The notes under the pieces were generated by a model. The model made no database searches, was not told where the DNA came from, and worked only from the letters and a program-made list of their open reading frames with translations. Shown piece after piece: positions 25,589 to 33,428 of a stretch of DNA of 64,000 nt. The stretch covers positions 29,790 to 93,789 of the forward strand of contig NZ_JALDYX010000019.1 of assembly GCF_024267675.1 (NCBI RefSeq), given 5' to 3'. Within the stretch, counting starts at the first letter, position 1. Every line of letters starts with the position of its first letter. The stretch is from Marinobacterium sedimentorum (GTDB lineage: Bacteria; Pseudomonadota; Gammaproteobacteria; Pseudomonadales; Balneatricaceae). The translations under genes and the position numbers were made by a program.

Positions 25589-27205
25589 CTACTTGGTAAT
25601 AAGCTCCGGCCCCATGATGCTGTAAGGCAGGAAGGTCGACAGCCAGGGGATGTAGGTCACCAGAATCAGGAACACGAACAGCACCGCAACAAACGGCATG
25701 GCCGCCTTCACGACCTGTGCCAGACTCATGCCGGTAATGCCCGCGGTCACGAACAGATTGAGACCTATAGGCGGCGTGATCATGCCGATCTCCATGTTTA
25801 CCACCATGATGATACCCAGATGTATGGGATCCACGCCCAGCGCCATGGCGATCGGGAACACCACTGGCGCCACAATAACCAGCAAGCCGGAAGGTTCCAT
25901 GAACTGGCCACCAATCAGCAGCAGAACGTTGACCGCAATCAGGAAGGTAAACCAGTTGAACCCGGCACCCAGCATCCACTCGGTCACCATCTGAGGAATA
26001 CGCTCAGACGACAGCGTATGGGCAAACAGCAGCGCGTTGGCGATGATAAACATCAGCATTACGGTGGTTTTGGTGCCGTCCAGAATCACCTTGCGGCTTT
26101 CGCCTCCCAGAATGGCCGGGAAGAAGCAGCGCCCGACCGCCACCAGGTTACGACTCCAGACCGGCAGACCCGACACCAGGCAGCGTACCATGGAGGCATC
26201 CAGATCTTTGCCTCGCTTGTATATGTAGAACAGGGCAATCACCAGACTCATGCCCAGCCCCCAGGCCGCTCGTTCACCGACGCCGGTCGTTTCGCTCTGA
26301 GCGGTAGCAAAGAACGACATGATCATCCACACAAGGAAAAAGGACACGCCGTAAACGCTGCCGTTAAAGCCCACTCGGGCGACGGCTGAATCCGTTTCTG
26401 CCACCCAGGGTATCCCTTTGAGCGGCCCCATGTCCCGGTAGACAAAGAGTGCGATCAGCATCGAATAGACGGCCGCCACCACGGCCGCTTCCGTGGGCGT
26501 AAAGACACCACCATAAATGCCGCCCATGATGATCACTATCAGGAACAGGCCCCAGCCCGCTTCCTTGCCGCCGCTCACGATATTGCCAAAGCCCTTCCAG
26601 GGCTCAGCCGGCAATTTCTTGATGCGTGCCACCACATAGATGGCGAGCATCAGCATGAAGCCGGCCATCAAGCCTGGAATCACGCCAGCCAGGAACATCC
26701 GGCCTACCGACACATCGGTAGCGGCGGAATAGACCACCATGACGATGGACGGCGGAATCAGTATGCCCAGGGTACCGGCGTTGGCGATGATGCCGGACGC
26801 GAATTCCTTGGAATATCCCACCTGGCGCATGCCGGCTATGGCGATGCTGCCTATAGCGACCACCGTGGCCGGCGAAGAGCCGGACAGCGCCGCGAACATC
26901 ATACACGCCAGTACCGACGCCATGGCGAGACCACCGCGAAAATGCCCCACACCGGCAATCGCAAAATTGATCAGACGTTTGGCAACACCACCCGTCGACA
27001 TGAAGGCCGACGCCAGGATGAAAAACGGAATGGCTAGCAGTGTGTAATGCTGGCCGACACCGAACAGCGATATCGCCACAGAGGACAGCGAATCGGCGGA
27101 GATAAAGGTGATAAACAGGATTGAAGACAACCCCAGGGATATACCAACGGGCAGACCCAGAAACAGCAGGACCAGCACCATTACAAACAGAATTATTGCA
27201 TCCAC
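25589..27205 (-). CDS. dctM: TRAP transporter large permease DctM
   Basis: A 538-residue ion-transporter-superfamily protein, the main membrane subunit of a TRAP dicarboxylate transporter driven by a sodium or proton gradient. It is rich in transmembrane helices with the conserved segments SGSSPATVVAIGSIAI and LIPPSIVMVVYS. Usual DctM length is about 425-430; here roughly 100 extra residues (about 235-345, including two more hydrophobic stretches) are inserted mid-protein. The start is GTG, with GGGAG six bases upstream, 16 bases past the dctQ stop. It is last in the dctPQM operon and followed by a terminator. Confidence 0.93.
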   Translation of the reverse strand: MDAIILFVMVLVLLFLGLPVGISLGLSSILFITFISADSLSSVAISLFGVGQHYTLLAIPFFILASAFMSTGGVAKRLINFAIAGVGHFRGGLAMASVLACMMFAALSGSSPATVVAIGSIAIAGMRQVGYSKEFASGIIANAGTLGILIPPSIVMVVYSAATDVSVGRMFLAGVIPGLMAGFMLMLAIYVVARIKKLPAEPWKGFGNIVSGGKEAGWGLFLIVIIMGGIYGGVFTPTEAAVVAAVYSMLIALFVYRDMGPLKGIPWVAETDSAVARVGFNGSVYGVSFFLVWMIMSFFATAQSETTGVGERAAWGLGMSLVIALFYIYKRGKDLDASMVRCLVSGLPVWSRNLVAVGRCFFPAILGGESRKVILDGTKTTVMLMFIIANALLFAHTLSSERIPQMVTEWMLGAGFNWFTFLIAVNVLLLIGGQFMEPSGLLVIVAPVVFPIAMALGVDPIHLGIIMVVNMEIGMITPPIGLNLFVTAGITGMSLAQVVKAAMPFVAVLFVFLILVTYIPWLSTFLPYSIMGPELITK

Positions 27206-27221
27206 AGCAGGCTCCCTTCTC

Positions 27222-27911
27222 TCAGTCTTTTAATATATTCAGGTTTTCTTCGACCAGATCCTTAGCTTCATGCCCGCTGATGAGCATGGGTCGCTTGTCC
27301 TGCCAGATATCAATGAACGCCTGCAGTGAACGGTAAATTAGTAGCGCCAGGCTGATCGGCAATATGAGCAGCGCCAGCCAGCGGTGTACACGCGGTTGTA
27401 AGCCAAAGGCTTCCTGCAAGAATGCGGGGTAGCGCAGTTCTTCCACGCCTATGCCGATCTTGTACATCTTGGCCCAGTACTCGATAGCGCCGCCGCGCAC
27501 ATCAACACCGAGCATTGCCAGCCAGCTGGAGTCGATCAGGATCAGGCCGTACATCAGGGTGGCAAAGGCACCAAACAGCGACAAAGCCTTGCACACCTTG
27601 TGCGGTACCGCATTGAGCAGGATATCCACGCCCAGGTGAATGCCGGTCTTGATGCCATAGCTCATGCCCAGCAGAATCAGCCATGAGAAGGCCAGGGTGT
27701 TGTACTCAAGCGCAGCAGACCAGCCGGTATTGAAGCCGTATCGCGCAATAACCTGCCCGAATGACACCAGCATGATGGAGCTGATAACGATAACCAGCAG
27801 ATTTTCTTCAGCCTTGGCCATCGCTATGGGAAACAGTTTTTCCAGGATCCAGAGGATGACAATGAAAACCAGTAGATATAAATGCGGCCAGTAGTCCATA
27901 GGAGACACCAT
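27222..27911 (-). CDS. dctQ: TRAP transporter small permease DctQ
   Basis: A 229-residue small membrane subunit with four predicted transmembrane helices plus a hydrophobic N-terminal segment (WPHLYLLVFIVILWILEKLF). DctQ bridges the binding protein DctP and DctM. It lies between dctP and dctM. The ATG at 27911 and one four codons later at 27899 are both possible; neither has a clear ribosome-binding site, which suits poor expression relative to dctP. At 229 residues it is longer than the usual 160-190, matching the enlarged DctM. Confidence 0.88.
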   Translation of the reverse strand: MVSPMDYWPHLYLLVFIVILWILEKLFPIAMAKAEENLLVIVISSIMLVSFGQVIARYGFNTGWSAALEYNTLAFSWLILLGMSYGIKTGIHLGVDILLNAVPHKVCKALSLFGAFATLMYGLILIDSSWLAMLGVDVRGGAIEYWAKMYKIGIGVEELRYPAFLQEAFGLQPRVHRWLALLILPISLALLIYRSLQAFIDIWQDKRPMLISGHEAKDLVEENLNILKD

Positions 27912-27998
27912 TCAGGAATCAGGCCGTGGCCAGCCTGGAGCGGATTAAAGGAAACGGCATGGTTTGGGTTGCCGGTGTGTCAACAACCAGAATATGGG

Positions 27999-28025
27999 CA
28001 GGATCCCGCCATGGGCGGGATCCTG
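27999..28025 (-). other. Strong intercistronic hairpin between dctP and dctQ
   Basis: A 12-bp perfect stem, CAGGATCCCGCC / GGCGGGATCCTG, with a 3-base loop. There is no T-tract on either side. A hairpin here could protect the 3' end of dctP mRNA or reduce read-through, making the binding protein more abundant than the permeases. Confidence 0.65.
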
Positions 28026-28068
28026 GGCCCGGTACCGGAAGCCTCGGCCCCGGCGTCGGGCACGGCGA

Positions 28069-29058
28069 TCAGGAACCTGCAGCAGCTTCGATCAGGTCGG
28101 CGCCGATTTCGCCTTCGAACTGCTTCCATACCGGCTTCATGGTATCAACCCACTTCTGACGCTGAGCATCATCCAGGGTATTGATCTTGCCACCGGCTTC
28201 CAGGATGTTGGCGCGGTTGGCTGCTTCAGCCGCCTTCACTTCTTCATTAGCCGCCTGGGTCACTTCATCGGCGATGGTCAGGAACTGCTCGCGCACTTCA
28301 GGCTTCAGGCCATCGAGGAACTCGGACGAGGTCATGAACAGGTAGGCCAGCAGCTGATGGTTGGTTTCGGTTACGCTGTCCTGCACTTCAAAGAATTTCT
28401 GGGTATAGATGTTGGACCAGGTGTTTTCCTGGCCATCCACCACACCGGTCTGCAAGGCACCGTAGACCTCGGCGAACGCCATCGGTTGCGGCGATGCTCC
28501 CATGGCTTCGATCATGGCCTTGGCCACGTCTGAGGTCTGCACGCGGAACTTCATGCCCTTGGCGTCGCTCGGTGCAATCAGCGGCTTGCTGGCAGAGAAG
28601 TATTTCATGCCGGACATCCAGTACCCCAGTCCGACAAAACCTACATCGTGCATTTCGTTCAGCAAACCCTTGCCGGCATCGGACTTGGTGAAACGAATGG
28701 CAGCATCCATGTCCTTGAAGATGAACGGCAGGTCAAATACGCCGTATTTGGGGCTGTAGGAGCCGAACTTGGACAGCGACGGCGCCAGAATCTGCACGTC
28801 ACCCAGCAGCAGCGCTTCAAGCTCCTTGCTGTCACCAAACAGAGTGGAGTTCGGGAACACCTCAACGCACATGATGCCGTTCATTTCGTCGTTGACGCGC
28901 TTGGCAAAATTATTGGCTGCAACCACCTTGGGATGGGTTGTTCCGCCGGTCACATGGCTCAGCTTGGCAACGATCTCACCGCTCTCACAAGAGGCGAACG
29001 CCGTAGTGGCAGAAATGGACAGGGCAAGAGCAGAAAGGGCCAGAGTGAGTTTTTTCAT
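28069..29058 (-). CDS. dctP: TRAP transporter periplasmic binding protein DctP
   Basis: A 329-residue substrate-binding protein. A signal peptide ends at about residue 23 (LSISATTAFAS). The mature part has the DctP features: the SHVTGGTTHPK start, the arginine-containing segment GMKFRVQTSDVAKAMIEAMG that binds the carboxylate, and GVVDGQENTWSNIYTQKF. C4-dicarboxylate is the likely ligand because DctB/DctD homologues are adjacent. The ATG at 29058 gives the signal peptide; the upstream extension is not protein-like. A -24/-12 promoter lies about 90 bases upstream. Confidence 0.93.
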   Translation of the reverse strand: MKKLTLALSALALSISATTAFASCESGEIVAKLSHVTGGTTHPKVVAANNFAKRVNDEMNGIMCVEVFPNSTLFGDSKELEALLLGDVQILAPSLSKFGSYSPKYGVFDLPFIFKDMDAAIRFTKSDAGKGLLNEMHDVGFVGLGYWMSGMKYFSASKPLIAPSDAKGMKFRVQTSDVAKAMIEAMGASPQPMAFAEVYGALQTGVVDGQENTWSNIYTQKFFEVQDSVTETNHQLLAYLFMTSSEFLDGLKPEVREQFLTIADEVTQAANEEVKAAEAANRANILEAGGKINTLDDAQRQKWVDTMKPVWKQFEGEIGADLIEAAAGS

Positions 29059-29143
29059 CTTATTGTATCTCCATAGAGGTGTGTACTTGTGAGCTGCCTG
29101 CCAACCGCGGCAAACGCCACCGGAACGTGCAACACATACAAAT

Positions 29144-29161
29144 AAGCACAGGTCGTGCCAA
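29144..29161 (-). promoter_or_regulatory. Sigma-54 promoter of dctPQM
   Basis: On the minus strand TTGGCACGACCTGTGCTT: the GG and GC dinucleotides are 10 bases apart, as sigma-54 requires, and the -24 half TTGGCACG matches consensus fully. It lies 86 bases upstream of the dctP ATG, and a sigma-54 activator gene is next door. Confidence 0.85.
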
Positions 29162-29560
29162 CAATAGAAAAACCCAGTATAAGCAAGGCCCGCAGCGCTC
29201 ATAAGCTCTGTTTATGGTAGCAGTGAAATAAAAAAAACAGCGGAAAAGGACGGAAAATCACCCATGAAAACAACCACAATGTGTGGATAACCACCCATTT
29301 TTGAGACGGCCCATGGCCGCTCAGGCAGGAAGACAGCGGGAGATGCGTTGAAAATGGCCGTTCACAAGGCCAGGAACCACCCTTGCAATGGTTCCGGCCG
29401 TCATGTGGGGCCCGATCAGGACACTCAGAGCAGCCAATACTGCATTTTAGCCACCCCAGGCCAGGGCAACCTGGGCCAGCGATCAGGCGTTCGCACCCGG
29501 CACAGAACCTTCAGCCCGGTTTTGGCGGGTTTCCACCCAGCCAGGACTCAGGCAGCCTTA
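29162..29560. other. Region upstream of dctPQM and downstream of dctD
   Basis: About 400 bases with no gene. The part nearest the sigma-54 promoter (29162-29290) is AT-rich and should carry the DctD enhancer sites; a direct repeat TTTTCCG...TTTTCCG (minus strand, near 29240-29260) is one candidate, but I cannot define a site. Two stable hairpins lie nearer dctD: GGCCAGGAACCA / TGGTTCCGGCC with one bulge (29368-29399) and CCCAGG...CCTGGG (about 29456-29477). Neither has a good T-tract. Confidence 0.45.
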
Positions 29561-30928
29561 TTACTTGAAATCACTCTTGTCCAGGCCGTACTTTTTCATC
29601 TTGTCGTAGAGGGTTTTGCGCGGCAGACCCAGAAACTCAAGGGTGTCCCTAATAGAGCCGCCGGTGCGCGACAGCGCCGCCTGAATCAGCATTTTCTCGA
29701 AACGCTCCACCTGATCCGGCAACGACAGGGTGGCGCCGCCGTCGCTGTCGACTATCAGGCGGTTATCGAAATCAAAAGTGCCGGACTCCCCGAGCAGCAC
29801 ATAGCGTTCGGCCAGATTGCGCAGTTCACGCACATTGCCGGGCCAGTCATGCAGCATCAGACTGTGCAGGCGCTCGGCCGAGAGCGTCGGTATTTCGCGG
29901 TTGTACTGCGCCGAGGCCACCAGCGCAAAATGCTGGAACAGCAGGCCAATATCCTCCCGTCGTTCACGCAGCGGCGGTATATCGAGCCTTAGCACGTTGA
30001 GACGGTAGTAGAGGTCTTCTCGAAACTCGCCTTTTGCCGCCAGCGCCTTGAGGTCCGTCTTGGTGGCCGCGATCACGCGCAGATCCAGCGCTATGACGTC
30101 GTTGGAACCCAGGCGCTCAATGGCGCGCTCCTCCAGCACCCGCAATAGCTTGATCTGCAGCGCCAGTGGCATACTCTCGATCTCGTCGAGGAACAGGGTG
30201 CCGCCATTGGCATGTTCGAACTTGCCGATACGCCTTGTGCGGGCGTCGGTAAAGGCCCCCTTTTCATGCCCGAAAAGCTCGGACTCAATCAGATTCTCCG
30301 GCACGGCACCGCAGTTGATGGCGACAAAATTATGATCGCGTCGCCCGCTATGCTCGTGGATGTAGCGTGCCATCAAATCCTTGCCGGCACCGGTTTCCGC
30401 CTGAATCATGATATCCGCCGGCGCATCAGCGATGCGGTGCAGCAAACTCCGCAGCTGGATAACCGCCGGCGCATTGCCGAGCAGGCGCGGCCCCGGCGCA
30501 CTCTGGGCTTCAAGCTCCAGCTTCAGGCGCCGGTTTTCGATGGTCAGGGCGCGCTTTTCCATGGCCCGGCGCACCACATCCAGCAACAGATCCGCCGCGA
30601 AGGGTTTTTCGATAAAATCGTAGGCGCCGGCGCGCATGGCGGACACCGCCATGGAAATATCACCGTGGCCGGTAATCAGAATCATCGGCAGGTCGGCATC
30701 TATGGCGCGTACCCGCTCCAACAGTTCGAGCCCATCCATGCCGGGCATGTTGATGTCGGATATCAGCACCCCGCTCCAGTCGTCACTGAGCAGTTCCAAC
30801 ACCCGCTCGCCCCGTTCCAGCGTCGTCACATCGTAACCGGCCAGCTCCAGCGTCTGGCCCGCCGCCAGACGAATGTGCTTCTCGTCATCAACCAGGATAA
30901 TGGGGCGGCAGTGTAGGTTTTTGGTCAT
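29561..30928 (-). CDS. dctD: Sigma-54-dependent response regulator DctD
   Basis: A 455-residue NtrC-family activator. It has a receiver domain (phospho-acceptor Asp in LISDINMPGMDG, about residue 56), an AAA+ domain (Walker A region AETGAGKD, sigma-54 contact loop GAFTDA, Walker B GTLFLDEIE) and a Fis-type helix-turn-helix at the end. It should activate dctPQM through the -24/-12 promoter. Two motif deviations stand out: the loop reads GAFTDA rather than GAFTGA, and Walker A begins with Ala rather than Gly. The ATG at 30928 is preferred over an in-frame TTG two codons upstream. dctB lies 38 bases upstream in the same direction. Confidence 0.92.
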   Translation of the reverse strand: MTKNLHCRPIILVDDEKHIRLAAGQTLELAGYDVTTLERGERVLELLSDDWSGVLISDINMPGMDGLELLERVRAIDADLPMILITGHGDISMAVSAMRAGAYDFIEKPFAADLLLDVVRRAMEKRALTIENRRLKLELEAQSAPGPRLLGNAPAVIQLRSLLHRIADAPADIMIQAETGAGKDLMARYIHEHSGRRDHNFVAINCGAVPENLIESELFGHEKGAFTDARTRRIGKFEHANGGTLFLDEIESMPLALQIKLLRVLEERAIERLGSNDVIALDLRVIAATKTDLKALAAKGEFREDLYYRLNVLRLDIPPLRERREDIGLLFQHFALVASAQYNREIPTLSAERLHSLMLHDWPGNVRELRNLAERYVLLGESGTFDFDNRLIVDSDGGATLSLPDQVERFEKMLIQAALSRTGGSIRDTLEFLGLPRKTLYDKMKKYGLDKSDFK

Positions 30929-30966
30929 CGGCAAATGGGTTCACTCAATATCAGGGCCCAACCGGG

Positions 30967-33240
30967 CTATTCGGTGATCGTGGGTTGCGATACCGGCCGC
31001 AACACCAATGTAAAACAGGCACCGCCGTCGGGGTGGTTGCTGGCACGCAGACAACCGCCCAGGCTTTCGACAATACGGTGGGAGATCGACAGCCCCAGCC
31101 CCAGCCCCTGGCCGGCCTTCTTGGTAGTGAAGAACGGCTCGAACAGATGCTCCAGATACTCAGGCGATATACCCGGCCCTGAGTCCCGCACACTCAGCTG
31201 CACGGCATCATCGCTGTATTCAAGACCGATGTCGATGCGCCCCCCGGGCTGGTCTTCCAGTGCCTGCATGGCATTGCCAATCAGATTCACCAACACCTGC
31301 TCAAGGCGCAGGATATCACCCAGCACATAGACGTGCTCCAGCCCCGCCGGCCAGTGAATGCTTACTGACTGCCGATCCAGCTGCCCATACAGGATCGACA
31401 TGGCGCCATCGCGGACCGCCTTCAGACAGACCGGCTCCGGCGCGCCGCTACTGATACGGGCAAACTCCTTCAGTGGATGGATGATCTTGGCCATGCGCTC
31501 GGTGAGCTGTGATATTTCTTCAAGATTGGCCAGGGCACGCTCGGGGCGGCCCCGCTCCAGAAAGACGCGGCCATTGTCGGCATAGCTGCGAATAGCGGTC
31601 AGGGGCTGATTCAGTTCATGGTTTATCCCGGCCGACATCTGCCCGAGTACCGCGAGCTTGGCGGTCTGGATCAGCTCGTTCTGGGTTTGTCGATGCTGGG
31701 TCATTTCCTGCTGCAGCCGCGCATTGGCCAGGGTGAGATCCTGAGTACGCTGCTCCACCCGGCTCTCGAGCAGAAGCTGCGCCCGCTGCAGCTGCGTCTC
31801 CTGCTGCTTGCGCTCGGTAATATCATGAATCGTCACGATAAAATGCCGCTCATCATTGGCCGCCATACGCCCGATGGTGAGTTCAATCGGAAACAGCGAC
31901 TGATCCGCGCGCCGCGCCGCCGCCTCTATATGCAGCTCCCGCGTGCCATCATCGGGCTCGGTGGTAATGTGCTGCCAGCACACGGGCCTGTCAGGATGCG
32001 CCAGCAGCTTGCTGAAATACTGGCCGCGGATATCTTCTTCACGGTAGTGGAACAGCTTTTCCGCCGTCGGATTGCAGGACTCGATACGCCCCTGGCCGTC
32101 CAGGGTAATCAGCCCGGCCTGGGTATTGTCGATGATGGCGCGGATACGGGCGTCATTTTCTTCCAGCGCATGCAGCTCACGCTGGCGAAACAGCGCCCGC
32201 TCCTGCGTGATGCGGTTGCGCGCAAGCACAAAGAGCACCAGCAACAGCAAGGCAAAATAGATAATGGCCGTCAGCAACAGGGCTCGGAACACTCGCTGCT
32301 CCACGGGCTTCATGCTCGCCAGCACCGCCACGCTGAGACCGCTGTTGGGCACCGGACTGCTCTGCAGCAGGTAATGCCGCGTGCGCACGCCATCCAGACT
32401 CGGATTGCTCTGCCGCGACCCCTCCACCAGCGTGATCAGCTGGCTGCCATCCGGCCCCTTGTCACGCCAGAGAATATCCAGTGATGTCAGTTCCTGGACG
32501 CCGTAGCGCAGGCTGTCGACGATGCGATACAGGTCCGGCTGGGTCAGCGGCTTGAGGGTACGGAATTTCCACTCTGGCCGGGTGGAAATCACGATAATGC
32601 CGTCTTCATCGGTCACCAGGATATCCAGCAGCGGGTCGTTCCAGTCACCCTCGATATCATTAAGGTCAATCTTGACGGCGATAACACCCGCAATCTTGCC
32701 GGCGATGCGCACTGGATGGGAATAGAAATAGCCGCGTTTTTTTGAGGTCGTGCCCAACGCAAAATAGCGTCCGGCATGACCCGCCATCGCCTGCCGGTAA
32801 TAGGGTCTGAAAGAAAAGTTCTGACCAATAAAGGTATGCTCCTGCCACCAGTTGCTGGCAGAAATGGTATCCCCTGCCGCGTTCATCAGGTAGGCATCGG
32901 TGGTACCAATGGTCGTGTTGACCTTCTCGAGATAGAGGTTGGCGCGCATGCGCGCATCGGCGTCACTCTGATGCAGCAACGCATTCAGGAGCTCCGAATG
33001 GGACGCCAGCAGCTGGGGCAGGTCCTTGTAGCGATCCAGCTTCTGCTGCAGGCTCAGGGTATATCGGTTCATGTCTGCCGCACTGCGCAGCTTGACGTCC
33101 TGTATTGCCTGCTGGCGCACCAGTACAGACACCTGAGCCATCAAAAACAGGAACAGCAGCAACAGCAGTATTACCGCCACCGGACGCTGCGCCCGTACAG
33201 GTGATATCGAAGTCTGGGAAGTCCGTTGAGTATCATTCAT
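30967..33240 (-). CDS. dctB: C4-dicarboxylate sensor histidine kinase DctB
   Basis: A 757-residue membrane kinase. Transmembrane helices lie near residues 20-42 and 320-345 and enclose a double-Cache periplasmic sensor (NTTIGTTDAYLMNAAGDTI, FSFRPYYRQAMAG). A cytoplasmic PAS domain with ITERKQQE at its end, a coiled coil, the H-box INHELNQPLTAIRSYADN with the phospho-acceptor His, and an ATPase domain (NLIGNAMQAL, DSGPGI, GLGLGLS) follow. This is the DctB layout with an added PAS domain. It is cotranscribed with dctD and divergent from tex. Confidence 0.92.
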   Translation of the reverse strand: MNDTQRTSQTSISPVRAQRPVAVILLLLLFLFLMAQVSVLVRQQAIQDVKLRSAADMNRYTLSLQQKLDRYKDLPQLLASHSELLNALLHQSDADARMRANLYLEKVNTTIGTTDAYLMNAAGDTISASNWWQEHTFIGQNFSFRPYYRQAMAGHAGRYFALGTTSKKRGYFYSHPVRIAGKIAGVIAVKIDLNDIEGDWNDPLLDILVTDEDGIIVISTRPEWKFRTLKPLTQPDLYRIVDSLRYGVQELTSLDILWRDKGPDGSQLITLVEGSRQSNPSLDGVRTRHYLLQSSPVPNSGLSVAVLASMKPVEQRVFRALLLTAIIYFALLLLVLFVLARNRITQERALFRQRELHALEENDARIRAIIDNTQAGLITLDGQGRIESCNPTAEKLFHYREEDIRGQYFSKLLAHPDRPVCWQHITTEPDDGTRELHIEAAARRADQSLFPIELTIGRMAANDERHFIVTIHDITERKQQETQLQRAQLLLESRVEQRTQDLTLANARLQQEMTQHRQTQNELIQTAKLAVLGQMSAGINHELNQPLTAIRSYADNGRVFLERGRPERALANLEEISQLTERMAKIIHPLKEFARISSGAPEPVCLKAVRDGAMSILYGQLDRQSVSIHWPAGLEHVYVLGDILRLEQVLVNLIGNAMQALEDQPGGRIDIGLEYSDDAVQLSVRDSGPGISPEYLEHLFEPFFTTKKAGQGLGLGLSISHRIVESLGGCLRASNHPDGGACFTLVLRPVSQPTITE

Positions 33241-33428
33241 AGTCAGGCCTCATTATGCGCCGGCCTGCATGAACTTGAAATAGCGTCGCCGCGCCCTTAC
33301 TGTGTGCCAGAGTTCCACTGACTGGCTCATGCTAACCGGTAGCTTCCAGGGTGCTGTATCGCACTGCCCACTCGTTCAACTCCAGTACCCTGCGCCAAGT
33401 CGCCGGGCGACCTGGCAAGAGATTCACC

